DNA of 64,000 nucleotides from Latilactobacillus sakei subsp. sakei DSM 20017 = JCM 1157 (GCF_002370355.1 NZ_AP017929.1:434001-498000); one strand, 5' to 3'; shown: positions 1-8,478, counted from the first letter of the stretch. Notes: generated by a model not told the origin, from the sequence alone. Translations and numbers: made by a program.

Positions 1-125
1 CTTCCGACATGTTCAATTCGAATAATGTCTGCGGATATCTTTTTTAAGATATCTGTTTTGATTTTTTCAAATTCCTTTGCCCAATCTTCACTATAATTAG
101 CGACGACAACATTCTCTACTCGCAT
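1..125 (-). CDS. GrpB-family (UPF0157) protein, N-terminal part
   Basis: The reverse strand reads ATG at 125 and stays open to the window edge, so only about 41 residues are visible. The translation has the N-terminal pattern of GrpB/UPF0157 proteins: a V-V-A-N-Y stretch, S-E-D-W-A-K-E-F, then I-R-I-E-H-V-G, matching the family's conserved IEHxGSTS region. The family belongs to the nucleotidyltransferase superfamily and its physiological role is poorly defined. A GGTGGGAG ribosome site precedes the ATG. The gene lies just downstream of the interrupted pentapeptide gene on the same strand (25-bp gap). Family call from motif only. Confidence 0.6.
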   Translation of the reverse strand, partial: MRVENVVVANYSEDWAKEFEKIKTDILKKISADIIRIEHVG

Positions 126-149
126 TATCCTACTCCCACCTTATAAAGA

Positions 150-432
150 TTAAACAACATTCACTCCAAGTTCCTCAAAAAATGTCATTGCTTGTTCTTT
201 AGTAATCGTCATTCCACTTATAAGATCCATAGAAAACAATAAATCACTCAATTTCAAATTACTAAAATTTAAGCCATCAAGTCTAGTGTATAAAAAATTA
301 TTTTTGGACAATAGACACTTTGTTAACGATAACTCCTTATGTTTTATCCTAATAAACTCAACTTCTATTAATTGACAATCTTCGTACTTAGTAAAAATGA
401 AGTTAGACTTGTTAAACAGTGCTTGCTTAAAA
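150..432 (-). pseudogene. Pentapeptide-repeat protein, C-terminal fragment
   Basis: The open frame enters from the IS3 element and ends with TAA at 150-152. It encodes about 93 residues with degenerate pentapeptide motifs (for example F-N-K-S-N-F, L-N-F-S-N-L) and ends in a non-repeat tail carrying M-T-I-T-K-E-Q-A and F-F-E-E-L-G. It is the 3' half of the gene whose 5' half is at 1613-1845. Removing the IS and one copy of the TTT duplication (AAA on the + strand) joins S-N-F to K-Q-A in frame, giving about 170 residues. Pentapeptide proteins form a right-handed beta helix; some (Qnr, McbG) protect gyrase. The function of this one is unknown. Confidence 0.75.
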
Positions 433-464
433 TGCTCCTATGTCAATAAATGGCACATCTTTTT

Positions 465-1232
465 CTAAACACTCGTTCTAATTCTGTCGGAATTAAACCA
501 ACTGATGTAATTTGAGGTTCGGATTACCAAGTCCTCAAAATTGGAAAAAGTTGTTTGAAAGGCAAACTCTCTCTTCAACAATGAGTGAAAAGCTTCAATT
601 GGCCCATTATCATAAGGATAACCTTGTTTTGAGTATGAGTGGCTAATCTGATGCCGTTCAAGTAAAGTTTCAACTTCGTTGCTGGTGTACTGTGAACCCA
701 TGTCAGAGTGAAAATATTGTGGCTTTTGATGATATTCAAGCGCCTGATTAATCGTTTCTACAACTAACGTCGCCTCCATCTGACGACCAATCTTGAAAGC
801 AAGAACTTGATGAACCTTTGGTTCGTAAATAGAACTGAGATAAACCCAGGTTCCTGGACGTAATTCCAAATAAGTAATGTCAGCACGCCATATCCTTGCA
901 TTGGGCTGGTGCTTGATTAAATTGGGGCGTTGTGAATGATCCACATGAGTGCCAGGTTTTTTAAATCGCCGATTCATTAAAGAGTGAATCTCCATTTCCC
1001 TCATTAATCGTAAAATTCGTTTTGACCCAACACAGATGCCTGACTTGCGAAGCACCATCGTTATTCGTGGATAACCATAGGCACGATAATTATTTTCCCA
1101 AATCAATTTAATTTTTTCTTTGAGTTGATTATCAACACGTTCGTGTTGACTAGGTTGATATCTTTTCCAATGGTAATAGGTGCTGCGCGGTAATTTCAGT
1201 GCCGAAAGAATAATTGATAAGCGGTGTCGCAA
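465..1232 (-). CDS. IS3-family transposase OrfB (DDE integrase domain)
   Basis: This is the 255-residue catalytic subunit of an IS3 transposase, normally made as an OrfAB fusion by -1 frameshifting. The rve/integrase core shows D in W-R-A-D-I-T-Y, D in H-S-D-M-G-S-Q-Y and E in G-P-I-E-A-F-H, completing the DDE triad. The N-terminal region (L-P-R-S-T-Y-Y-H-W) is the usual HTH_21 region of IS150-group OrfB. The listed ATG is inside the likely fusion frame; the overlap with orfA upstream is where frameshifting would occur. It is identical to the protein at 54450-55217. Confidence 0.93.
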   Translation of the reverse strand: MRHRLSIILSALKLPRSTYYHWKRYQPSQHERVDNQLKEKIKLIWENNYRAYGYPRITMVLRKSGICVGSKRILRLMREMEIHSLMNRRFKKPGTHVDHSQRPNLIKHQPNARIWRADITYLELRPGTWVYLSSIYEPKVHQVLAFKIGRQMEATLVVETINQALEYHQKPQYFHSDMGSQYTSNEVETLLERHQISHSYSKQGYPYDNGPIEAFHSLLKREFAFQTTFSNFEDLVIRTSNYISWFNSDRIRTSV

Positions 1233-1270
1233 TAACTGATCTTCTATGAAGACAAGGCAATTAATTCGTC

Positions 1271-1534
1271 CTAATGCTTTCCCAGTAACACCGCCGCAGC
1301 TTTTAAAATTTCGAGTTCCTCCTTTAATCGCTGATTTTCCTTTTGAAGTTGTTTGAATTCTTTGGACGTTACTTCAGTACCGTCTTCTAGCTCAACTGAT
1401 TTAGCGCCTTTAACCCAGTTATGAATTGCGGCTGGAGAAACACCGTATTCCTCGGAAAGCGAGCGAATAGATCTTTTCTCTTCACGATGCATCTTCACAA
1501 TGCTGGCTTTAAAATCATCTTGATATCGTTTCAT
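1271..1534 (-). CDS. IS3-family transposase OrfA (HTH)
   Basis: An 87-residue protein with an N-terminal helix-turn-helix of the Tnp_1/HTH_8 type (S-L-S-E-E-Y-G-V-S-P-A-A-I-H-N-W) followed by a leucine-zipper-like coiled coil (K-E-N-Q-R-L-K-E-E-L-E-I-L-K) that supports multimerisation. It binds the IS ends and, by frameshifting near the A-rich L-K-A-A codons, is probably fused to OrfB. It is identical to the copy at 55256-55519. Confidence 0.92.
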   Translation of the reverse strand: MKRYQDDFKASIVKMHREEKRSIRSLSEEYGVSPAAIHNWVKGAKSVELEDGTEVTSKEFKQLQKENQRLKEELEILKAAAVLLGKH

Positions 1535-1612
1535 TGGAATGCTCCTATCTTGTTTTATTAATTATGGCACAACTGTTCAGAAATTTATGTACCAAATACT
1601 AGGGTAGGAGCA

Positions 1613-1845
1613 AAATTTGAAGATATAAATTGGATACCATCAAATTCTGATTGTGTAAAATCGACTTCATCTAGATCACAATCAACCATTGAAATATTAT
1701 TAAATGATGAATTCGAAAAGTTCACATGTCTAAATGTGCAGTTAATAAAAGTGATATTGGTAAAATTGGAATGTGTCATTTTCACATTTGTAAGTTCAAC
1801 ATTTTCAAATTTCACTTCATTCAACTCTATTTTAGAACTTGCCAT
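1613..1845 (-). pseudogene. Pentapeptide-repeat protein, N-terminal fragment
   Basis: From ATG at 1845 the frame encodes about 78 native residues with clear pentapeptide periodicity: V-K-F-E-N, V-E-L-T-N, S-N-F-T-N, C-T-F-R-H, V-N-F-S-N, S-S-F-N-N. It then runs into the IS3 end and terminates eight codons later. It pairs with 150-432. No good ribosome site precedes the ATG, and the frame stays open upstream (to about 1925) without an ATG, so the 5' end may itself be rearranged next to the resolvase gene. Function unknown; inactive as split. Confidence 0.75.
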
Positions 1846-1929
1846 ATGTTCATATGATAATTTAATTCGCTTTCTAATGTGAATTCTTTCTAGAAAATAT
1901 ACATTAATCTTGTATTGTTCAGCGTCTAA

Positions 1930-2514
1930 TTATACGCCTATTTCAATTTGTTGTTTGATTCGGAAGAGTGTCGCTTTAGAAGTATTAAAAGCTTCAGTGG
2001 TTTCTTTGATGGAATGGTTTTGATAATATTCATAAATTGCCATTTCATGGGGGCCAATCTTTCGTTTAGGGCGACCTTCTTTAAACTTAGAATTGTGTTT
2101 CTTGGAATATTCTTTACCTGCCTGGGTTCGTTCGACAATCATATCACGTTCCATCTCAGCAACGGACAACAAGGTTCGAACAATCATTTTGCCCATTGGT
2201 GTATTTTCGATAGTCCCTAGATTGAGAACTTTAATACTAATATTTTGATCTAACAGTGGTTCAATACTATTTAAGGCTTCACGCGTATTTCGAGCGAACC
2301 GATCAAGTTTTGTAATGACTAAAGTATCACCACTAGAAATTGTGTTTAATAGTAGATCAAAAATAGGTCGGTGAGTTGTTGTGCCTATAAATTTTTCAGA
2401 ATAAATATTTTGAGGATTAACACCAGCGTCGACAAGTTGAGCAACTTGTTCTTCTAAATTTTGACTTGAAGTTGAAACCCGGGCATAACCATAAATTTTA
2501 ACCAAAAATATCAC
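1930..2514 (-). CDS. Serine recombinase (resolvase/invertase family)
   Basis: A 194-residue small serine recombinase. The catalytic domain begins Y-G-Y-A-R-V-S-T with the nucleophilic serine, followed by L-D-R-F-A-R-N-T and the E-R-D-M-I-V-E-R-T helix typical of Tn3/Hin resolvases. A C-terminal helix-turn-helix for DNA binding is weak but plausible (T-T-E-A-F-N-T-S-K-A-T-L-F). The frame opens at GTG 2514; a TTG nine bases further in, better spaced from AAAGAGTG, would give M-V-K-I-Y-G-Y and may be the true start. It is related to the resolvase at 59637-60191. Such genes often come from plasmids or transposons and resolve multimers. Confidence 0.88.
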   Translation of the reverse strand: MIFLVKIYGYARVSTSSQNLEEQVAQLVDAGVNPQNIYSEKFIGTTTHRPIFDLLLNTISSGDTLVITKLDRFARNTREALNSIEPLLDQNISIKVLNLGTIENTPMGKMIVRTLLSVAEMERDMIVERTQAGKEYSKKHNSKFKEGRPKRKIGPHEMAIYEYYQNHSIKETTEAFNTSKATLFRIKQQIEIGV

Positions 2515-2521
2515 TCTTTTC

Positions 2522-2604
2522 TGAGACTAAGAATATGAGACTCTACAAATCCCAGTATAGCACACTTTTAAATAAGTCTCAAAAACTGTACAGTTATTGA
2601 GACT
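2522..2604. promoter_or_regulatory. Candidate resolvase-binding (res-like) sites
   Basis: Directly upstream of the resolvase gene, TGAGACT occurs at 2522-2528, 2536-2542 and 2598-2604, with the inverted AGTCTCA at 2575-2581. A 12-bp palindrome, AACTGTACAGTT, lies at 2584-2595. Direct and inverted short motifs clustered in the promoter of a serine resolvase gene are what res sites and autoregulatory operators look like. Function is inferred. Confidence 0.5.
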
Positions 2605-2756
2605 TAATTTAGCTTACTGTATAGATTAGCTAAGTTAATATATATTTTGGTATCTTGTAAATTCAATTTAATCGCATCATCCAGCCATCTTTGTTCTGCA
2701 TACGCAAGACTAATATTATGTGATTCAACCGATTTCGCATATTTCCTATTGATAAC
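2604..2756 (-). pseudogene. Unrecognised C-terminal gene fragment
   Basis: A reverse-strand frame of about 50 codons ends with TAA at 2604-2606 and has no ATG, GTG or TTG near its start. Its codon pattern reads like real protein (I-S-L-A-Y-A-E-Q-R-W-L-D-D-A-I-K-L). I do not recognise the family. It abuts the IS3 element starting at 2777 and ends inside the resolvase upstream repeats, so it is probably a leftover of a gene destroyed by rearrangement. Confidence 0.3.
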
Positions 2757-2944
2757 TCAATCCATTGTAAGCTCTAGGCTCCTATGTCAAGAATCCGGAC
2801 ATAAAAGTACGAGCAAATTTGACTTTCAATTTAAATTACTTAATTTAATTTTCGGAGGCCGAAGTTTTAGTCCCGTTCAGATTTTAAAAACGCTTTAGAG
2901 TATATTAAATAAGCCCCAACATTATTGAATTTAATAGCCTGTAG

Positions 2945-3742
2945 CTACGCTACAAGTGAAATACGATCACTGTTATACCAACGAATATAGTTATCAATTC
3001 CGGCGATTGCTTCATGAATTGTCTTAAAATCTTGGAAATTAACGTATTCACGTTTCAAAATTGAATGAAAACTTTCAATTCGCGCGTTATCGCCGGGCTG
3101 ACCCTTTCGGGAGTAAGAATGCTTGATACTATACTTCGATAAAGTGTTTTCAAATAAGTCACTTGTGTATTGGCTTCCCATATCACTATGAATAATTTGT
3201 GGTTTAACTGCTTGCGCCATGACTTGGGTAATAACGTTAGTCGCTAGTTCTTTAGTCATCTGCGTATTAAGTTGGTAAGCAATAACCCGTCGGGTTACTG
3301 GATTATAAACACTAGCTAGGTAACACCAAGTATGGTTAAGGGGAATGTACGTAATATCAGTCAATAAAATACCAGATTGATCAGTTAACTGCTTAATCAA
3401 GTTTGGTCGCTGATCATAATCAGTCTGAGTGGTTGGCTTATTGATTCGTTTAACCATTCTAGATCTAATCCCTAATTCACACATTTGTTGATAGACCAGA
3501 CGCTGACTAACGTGAATATCAGACTGTTGATTTAGTAAGATCGTTAATCGTGGGTAGCCATACATTGGATATCTTAACCAAGCCGTTAACACTTCTTGTT
3601 TAATTAAATGCCGGCGGCGTTCAGTTCTACTTGGCTGCCAATGTAGATAATCATAGTAGGTTGAGCGCGGAATTTTGAGTACTGATAAGATACGCGTAAT
3701 GCGGTGCCCAGCAAGTAAATTAGCGTTGACGACTTCTAACAC
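2945..3742 (-). CDS. IS3-family transposase OrfB, second type
   Basis: A 265-residue DDE transposase subunit. An HTH_21-like N terminus (I-P-R-S-T-Y-Y-D-Y) is followed by the rve core: D in L-L-T-D-I-T-Y, D in H-S-D-M-G-S-Q-Y and E in A-R-I-E-S-F-H. It ends N-S-D-R-I-S-L-V-A, slightly short of the usual IS150-group C terminus, which often continues R-x-x-x-x-L-x-x-x-S-P. It lies downstream of its orfA and is probably expressed as a frameshift fusion. It may be functional. Confidence 0.9.
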   Translation of the reverse strand: MLEVVNANLLAGHRITRILSVLKIPRSTYYDYLHWQPSRTERRRHLIKQEVLTAWLRYPMYGYPRLTILLNQQSDIHVSQRLVYQQMCELGIRSRMVKRINKPTTQTDYDQRPNLIKQLTDQSGILLTDITYIPLNHTWCYLASVYNPVTRRVIAYQLNTQMTKELATNVITQVMAQAVKPQIIHSDMGSQYTSDLFENTLSKYSIKHSYSRKGQPGDNARIESFHSILKREYVNFQDFKTIHEAIAGIDNYIRWYNSDRISLVA

Positions 3743-3762
3743 GAGGGCACGCCCTTTAATAA

Positions 3763-4014
3763 TTAGCTTTTTGCCATGAGCACCGCCGCTCGTTTTAAAA
3801 TATCAAGTTCTTCTTTTAACCGTTTATTTTCTTTAATCAGAGCACGTTCATTTGATGATAGCACTTTAGTGTTGTTAGGATCAGCTTGTTTAATCCACTT
3901 AGTGACCGTTGAAACACTGACGTTGTATTCTTTAGCCAGTGAGTTGGCCGAACGGCCAGTCTGACTTAAGCTAACAATCGATTCTTTAAATTCATTTGAA
4001 TATTTAATTGCCAT
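3763..4014 (-). CDS. IS3-family transposase OrfA, second type
   Basis: An 83-residue protein with a Tnp_1 helix-turn-helix (S-L-A-K-E-Y-N-V-S-V-S-T-V-T-K-W) and a C-terminal coiled coil (K-E-N-K-R-L-K-E-E-L-D-I-L-K). It supplies DNA binding for the OrfAB transposase. It starts with ATG at 4014 after an AAAGGAGC ribosome site. Confidence 0.9.
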   Translation of the reverse strand: MAIKYSNEFKESIVSLSQTGRSANSLAKEYNVSVSTVTKWIKQADPNNTKVLSSNERALIKENKRLKEELDILKRAAVLMAKS

Positions 4015-4078
4015 AATAAAAAGCTCCTTTATGATGTATTATATCGAACAGTTTGTCCGTAATTCCATCATAGGAGCC

Positions 4079-4432
4079 GTATCATGTCCTGTCTTAAAAA
4101 TCATGACAAAGATGGCATTGTCTACTATCTCTACAAAAATGAAAACCTAAGTTTTCAAATGAAGGAAACACTAAAAACGTTTAAAAGTAATCTGGAAATT
4201 GTCTTGAATGCCAGTGAATCTAAGTATTCTAACGGTCCAATTGAAGGTATTAATCGGATGATTAAGCAGATTCAGCGGACTGCGTTTGGATTTAGAAATT
4301 TCCATCATTTAATCTCGCGGATTAAGCTTCAACAAACGAGAACAAAACCAAATACAAAAACAGAACTAGAAGCCGCTTAGCTTCTAGTTCTGTAAGACTA
4401 TCTATCAACAGGATTTGACAGAGAGCCCTAAA
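4079..4432 (+). mobile_element. ISL3-family element, 3' remnant
   Basis: The segment holds the C-terminal end of an ISL3 transposase and about 50 bp of downstream DNA ending in TTGACAGAGAGCCC, which resembles an ISL3-type terminal repeat. The left part of the element is missing and replaced by the IS3 element ending at 4078. The right boundary is approximate. Confidence 0.65.
4084..4380 (+). pseudogene. ISL3-family transposase, C-terminal fragment
   Basis: The 98-residue frame matches the end of the DDE_Tnp_ISL3 domain: S-K-Y-S-N-G-P-I-E-G-I-N-R with the last catalytic glutamate, then R-T-A-F-G-F-R-N-F-H-H-L. Full transposases are about 400 or more residues, so most of the catalytic core is missing. 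It was cut by the adjacent IS3 element. Non-functional. Confidence 0.8.
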
Positions 4433-4451
4433 AACAGTGCCGGCTCAATGA

Positions 4452-5114
4452 TTAGCCTAATTTAGCTTTAATATTTTTTAACGAAACTTCACTCGTATCC
4501 GCAAAGCGCACATCCGCTTCCATCAATTGATTACCAATCCCGATTGAAAGTTCACCCGCAGCATTAATTGACTTAATGCCAGCACCTGAATCTTCTAGAC
4601 CGGCAACAACTTCTGGTGCTAAGTCCATCACACCGGCCGCCAAACTGAAGATTTCTGGATCTGGTTTTCCGGCATGCAATTTGGCTGGATCAACCACGCC
4701 TTCAAAGTAGTCGGTAATTTTCAACTGCTTCAAAATTGCAGGGGCGTTCTTTGAGGCTGAAGCGACGGACATTTTATAGCCGCTAGCTTTTAATTCGTCT
4801 AAGAAGGCTTTCATCCCTGGTAGCACGTCATCTGGCGTTAATGATTCAACCAGCTTCAAATACTTGGTGTTCTTTTCGGTAGCCAAAGCCACCTTTTCAT
4901 CCTCGGTGTAGTCATTTTCATGGCCACCCGCCTTCAAAATCATTTCCAGTGAATCCATGCGGCTGACACCCTTCAAGGCTTCCGCTAGTTCTGGTGTCCA
5001 TTCTGAATGAACTTCATCCGCCGTTTGGTGCCATGCCTTAGCGTGCAATCGGGCACTATCAGCAATGACGCCGTCCAAATCAAATGCAAATCCCTTAATA
5101 TCTTCAAACTTCAT
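4452..5114 (-). CDS. pgmB: Beta-phosphoglucomutase
   Basis: A 220-residue HAD-superfamily enzyme that converts beta-glucose 1-phosphate to glucose 6-phosphate, the step following maltose phosphorylase. The N-terminal F-D-L-D-G-V motif carries the nucleophile and acid/base aspartates, and the cap domain includes W-H-Q. Motif II is S-A-S-K-N-A, and the region near residue 150 has G-K-P-D-P-E-I-F followed by L-E-D-S-G-A-G-I. Length is normal. It is the last gene of the maltose operon, 2 bp after galM, so co-translation is likely. Confidence 0.93.
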   Translation of the reverse strand: MKFEDIKGFAFDLDGVIADSARLHAKAWHQTADEVHSEWTPELAEALKGVSRMDSLEMILKAGGHENDYTEDEKVALATEKNTKYLKLVESLTPDDVLPGMKAFLDELKASGYKMSVASASKNAPAILKQLKITDYFEGVVDPAKLHAGKPDPEIFSLAAGVMDLAPEVVAGLEDSGAGIKSINAAGELSIGIGNQLMEADVRFADTSEVSLKNIKAKLG

Positions 5115-5116
5115 GG

Positions 5117-6145
5117 TTATCCCTCCGAATAGTAATAAGTTGATGTGTAAGTTTTAGTTTGATTAGCGGGTAAAACAATGTCGCCAAATCCGTCGTGGTG
5201 AATCGCATCTGGGACCGTTTGTAATTCCACAGCCAGTCCGTTATCTGGATGAGCAGCAAGCCAATCCGCATCTTTGCCAATGCAATCGGGATTGACGTTA
5301 AAAATAATGACGCCATTGCGATCACTGCCCATTTCTAATTGATGCTGCTTTGCGCTATCAACTAGTAACAAGCTTGGTGTTACGCCTAGCGATGTATCCG
5401 GCTTTTTAAAGGCATCATCAAACTGTTCGTTGCCGCCAAGTTTTTCACATTGATCGCCCAGCTTAACAAGGTTTGTAAAATCAAACGGGGTATTTTCAAC
5501 GACCTGTATTTCACCCGTTGGAATCTTTTCTTCATTTACCACGATATGCCTATCCGCAACTATCTTCAAGAATTCATCCTTGATTGGCGCGTCCGGTCCA
5601 TCCAAATTAAAGTAAACATGCGTCATCGGATTAAATAGGGTTTCCACGTTGCTGCGTCCCTCATATTGTACGGAAACATGGTTATCCTCATCTAAAGAAT
5701 AGGTGATGGCCATTTCCAACGTCCCAGGAAAAATTGCTTTCTGTTGCATGGTATATCGAATTTTGGCAGATTGGTCGTCTAGAATAATCTCGCCATGCCA
5801 ATTGAGCCGATCAATGCCCGTGTTACCACTGTGTAGCACATTTTTATTTTCGTTTGGCTTCAAATTGACCCTGAATCCAGCGACGTTAAACGTATGGCCG
5901 CTCAACCGTCCTGCCACCCGACCAATGGTGTTTCCTAAATGAAAGGGATTCGTTTCATATTCGTGCACGTTATCAAAATTTAAAATGATATTCTTCTCTG
6001 GTGTCACAAAGTAGCCAGTCCAGGTTGCTCCGTAACTGATTGTGCGGAGGCTCACACCATTTTTATTTGTAATCGTAAATTCTTTGACTAACTCACCATT
6101 TTCTAAATGGCCAAAATCTTTAACAGTCGATTCCACCAGTCTCAC
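5117..6145 (-). CDS. galM: Aldose 1-epimerase (maltose epimerase/mutarotase)
   Basis: A 342-residue galactose-mutarotase-like protein. Active-site residues are visible: H in V-L-H-S-G-N, H in P-M-T-H-V-Y-F-N-L and E in A-V-E-L-Q-T. In maltose phosphorylase operons this enzyme probably interconverts maltose anomers and supplies the alpha anomer to the phosphorylase. The frame starts with GTG (M-R-L-V-E-S-T) at 6145; no ATG offers a better start. It lies 60 bp after mapA across a stem-loop and 2 bp before pgmB. Confidence 0.88.
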   Translation of the reverse strand: MRLVESTVKDFGHLENGELVKEFTITNKNGVSLRTISYGATWTGYFVTPEKNIILNFDNVHEYETNPFHLGNTIGRVAGRLSGHTFNVAGFRVNLKPNENKNVLHSGNTGIDRLNWHGEIILDDQSAKIRYTMQQKAIFPGTLEMAITYSLDEDNHVSVQYEGRSNVETLFNPMTHVYFNLDGPDAPIKDEFLKIVADRHIVVNEEKIPTGEIQVVENTPFDFTNLVKLGDQCEKLGGNEQFDDAFKKPDTSLGVTPSLLLVDSAKQHQLEMGSDRNGVIIFNVNPDCIGKDADWLAAHPDNGLAVELQTVPDAIHHDGFGDIVLPANQTKTYTSTYYYSEG

Positions 6146-6154
6146 CCACTTTCT

Positions 6155-6203
6155 TTTAATAAAAAAGGCGAAGAGCAGTTTCCCACTCTTGCCCTTTTTT
6201 TAG
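6155..6203 (-). terminator. Stem-loop between maltose phosphorylase and epimerase genes
   Basis: On the minus strand a GGGCAAGAG arm and a CTCTTCGCC arm surround a short loop and are followed by a T run. It could be a partial terminator that lowers galM-pgmB expression, or an mRNA-stabilising hairpin. Confidence 0.55.
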
Positions 6204-6205
6204 TC

Positions 6206-8461
6206 CTATTTAAGCTCTTCCTTCTTACCATCGAGGTCAACCGTAATTGGGTCGCCATCGAGCAAGTCAAGCTTCGTACCAGACTGATCAACCGTTACCT
6301 CAATCAAACGACCGCGGAACAATTGACGGAACTGGTATGACTGCCATTTCTTAGGTAGGAATGGTGCATAGTGTAACTCACCGTTGCGAACTCGCATGCC
6401 AGCGAATCCTTGAACAATGGCTAACCAGCCACCGGTCATAGCTGTGATGTGCAAACCATCGACCGTGTCATTATTGTAGTTATCCAAATCGAGACGAGCT
6501 GTCCGTTCATACAATTCGGTTGCCTTTTCTTCATAATGAAGATCAGCTGCCAAAATGGCATGGATTGAAGCTGACAAACTTGATTCATGAACCGTTAATG
6601 GCTCATAGAAATCAAAGTTGGCTTTCTTCTGTTCAGGTGTAAAGTCATCAATAAAGTCCCAGATTCCTTGAAGAACATCGGCTTGTTTGATGTATGGTGA
6701 ACGAAGAATTTTGTCCCATGACCAGTTTTGGTTAAGTGGCAATTGATCCTTAGGAAGTGAGCTGACTGGCTTGATATCCTTGTCTAGGAAGCCATCGTGT
6801 TGAACGAAAATTCCTAACTTCTTGTCTTCAGGAAGGTACATTCTGTCCACAATGTCTTGCCACTGTTTCTTTTCAGCGTCAGTGACGTTTAAGTCTTTAG
6901 CAACTTCTGGTGCAACCTCTGGCAAAATTTCAAGCGTATATTTCAACGTCCATTGTGCCAAAATGTTGGTATACCAGTTGTTATCAACGTTATTTTCGTA
7001 CTCATCAGGGCCAGTAACACCATGAATCATGTACTTGCCATTCCGTTCTGAGAAGTGAACCCGGTCAGCCCAGAAACGTGAAATCTCCGTTAAGACCTTG
7101 GCGCCTTCATGCTGAACGTATGACTTGTCACCAGTGTAGTTTGTGTAGTTGTAAATTGCGTAGGCAATGTCGCCGTTACGGTGAATTTCCTCAAATGTAA
7201 TTTCCCATTCGTTATGAGATTCAATCCCATCAAACGTAACCATTGGGTATAAAGCACCCTTAAGGCCCTGTTCCTTAGCATTATGGAAGGCACCGTCAAT
7301 TTGTTGGTAACGATACTTCAACAAGTTTTTGGTAACATTTGGATCCGTAACACCAAGGTAAACGGGAACCGCAAAGGCCTCTGTATCCCAGTATGTGGCA
7401 CCACCGTATTTTTCACCGGTAAAGCCTTTAGGTCCGATGTTCAAACGAGAATCCTCGCCATAGTACGTTGAGAAGAGCTGGAATAGGTTAAAACGAATTC
7501 CTTGTTGCGCTTCATCGTCGCCAGCAATTTTAACATCAGAAACGTTCCAGCGATTTGCCCAAACAGCTTTGTGGGCGTTGAATAAATCACTGTATGATGT
7601 TGCAGAAATTTCTTTATTTAATTGGGTTAAACGAGCCTCAAGATCAGCTTGTTTAGGGAAGTCACGTGATGACACAACAACTGTGCGCTTCTGGATAATT
7701 GTTTGCTCACCAGCAGCCAGTGTTCCGCTAAAATGGTTCGTCGCTGAGACATCGGTTTGGTCTGCAGACTCACTGTTCCAGTCCGTGACAACTGTTGATA
7801 AAGCACCAACCGTAAATTGTGGTGTTCCAAAGTCGTTTGGCTTTGTTTCCGCAATAACTTCGGCTTCATTATCAGTCTTAGCAACTTTCAAAACGTCCCA
7901 GAACTTTTCATCGTAATTGGCGTCTTCATTTTGTACATCAGCATCAACGGATGAACTGAATTCAACCTTAGCTTCTTTAGAACCCACATTCTTCAAGATA
8001 ATCCCTTGAACAACGAGTTCCTTAGTTGCAGCACTGACAAATCGTTCAAATGAAATCTGAACCTTTGCGCCACCCTTTTCAACAGTGAAAACCCGTTCGA
8101 GAACGGCCTGTTGCATATCTAAATCAAGGTTGAAGTCACTCACCTTGTCCTTAGCCAAATCAACAACTTCACCGTTGATTTTAATGCCAACCTTGATAAA
8201 GTTGATTGCATTAATCACTTTGCCAAAGTACTTAGGATAGCCGTTTTTCCACCAGCCAACCTTTGTCTTATCTGGAAACCAAACGCCACCAATGTAGATT
8301 CCGGGAAGCGTGTCGCCACTGTAACCTTCCTCAAAGAATCCACGCATGCCGAGGTTACCATTTGCAAGACTGGTCATTGATTCTTGAAGACGTTTATCGT
8401 CTGGATTAAGTTTAGTGGTCACAATGTGCCACGGTGATACGTCAAATGTTCGTTTCATCAT
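6206..8461 (-). CDS. mapA: Maltose phosphorylase (GH65)
   Basis: A 751-residue GH65 enzyme that splits maltose with phosphate into glucose and beta-glucose 1-phosphate in the cytoplasm. The N-terminal beta-sandwich begins W-H-I-V-T-T-K-L, and the (alpha/alpha)6 barrel follows. The catalytic acid is the glutamate in G-P-D-E-Y-E-N, and the phosphate-binding region has V-H-E-S-S-L-S-A-S. Length is typical. The order transporter, phosphorylase, epimerase, mutase points to maltose rather than trehalose or kojibiose as the substrate. Confidence 0.93.
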   Translation of the reverse strand: MMKRTFDVSPWHIVTTKLNPDDKRLQESMTSLANGNLGMRGFFEEGYSGDTLPGIYIGGVWFPDKTKVGWWKNGYPKYFGKVINAINFIKVGIKINGEVVDLAKDKVSDFNLDLDMQQAVLERVFTVEKGGAKVQISFERFVSAATKELVVQGIILKNVGSKEAKVEFSSSVDADVQNEDANYDEKFWDVLKVAKTDNEAEVIAETKPNDFGTPQFTVGALSTVVTDWNSESADQTDVSATNHFSGTLAAGEQTIIQKRTVVVSSRDFPKQADLEARLTQLNKEISATSYSDLFNAHKAVWANRWNVSDVKIAGDDEAQQGIRFNLFQLFSTYYGEDSRLNIGPKGFTGEKYGGATYWDTEAFAVPVYLGVTDPNVTKNLLKYRYQQIDGAFHNAKEQGLKGALYPMVTFDGIESHNEWEITFEEIHRNGDIAYAIYNYTNYTGDKSYVQHEGAKVLTEISRFWADRVHFSERNGKYMIHGVTGPDEYENNVDNNWYTNILAQWTLKYTLEILPEVAPEVAKDLNVTDAEKKQWQDIVDRMYLPEDKKLGIFVQHDGFLDKDIKPVSSLPKDQLPLNQNWSWDKILRSPYIKQADVLQGIWDFIDDFTPEQKKANFDFYEPLTVHESSLSASIHAILAADLHYEEKATELYERTARLDLDNYNNDTVDGLHITAMTGGWLAIVQGFAGMRVRNGELHYAPFLPKKWQSYQFRQLFRGRLIEVTVDQSGTKLDLLDGDPITVDLDGKKEELK

Positions 8462-8478
8462 TCAGACTCCTTTAATTT

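Larger units (their letters stand above)
433..1612 (-). mobile_element. IS3-family insertion sequence (IS150 group), copy 1, 1180 bp
   Basis: The element is bounded by inverted ends TGCTCCTA and flanked by AAA on both sides, a 3-bp target duplication. It carries orfA and orfB on the minus strand. A second copy of the same 1180-bp length with identical encoded proteins lies at 54418-55597. Size and layout resemble IS1163 as I recall it from L. sakei, which I could not verify. It splits a pentapeptide-repeat gene. Confidence 0.93.
2777..4078 (-). mobile_element. Second type of IS3-family element, about 1302 bp
   Basis: The ends are inverted: GGCTCCTATG at 2777 and its complement CATAGGAGCC ending at 4078, with further matching bases (CGGACA) inside. 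The element encodes orfA and orfB on the minus strand, different in sequence from the 1180-bp element. No clear 3-bp target duplication is visible (CTA left, GTA right). The right end abuts an ISL3 transposase remnant. About 165 bp lie between the orfB stop and the left end. Confidence 0.85.

Noticed and set aside
7569-7916. 115-codon plus-strand frame inside maltose phosphorylase
   Set aside because: Antisense shadow of a well-supported gene.
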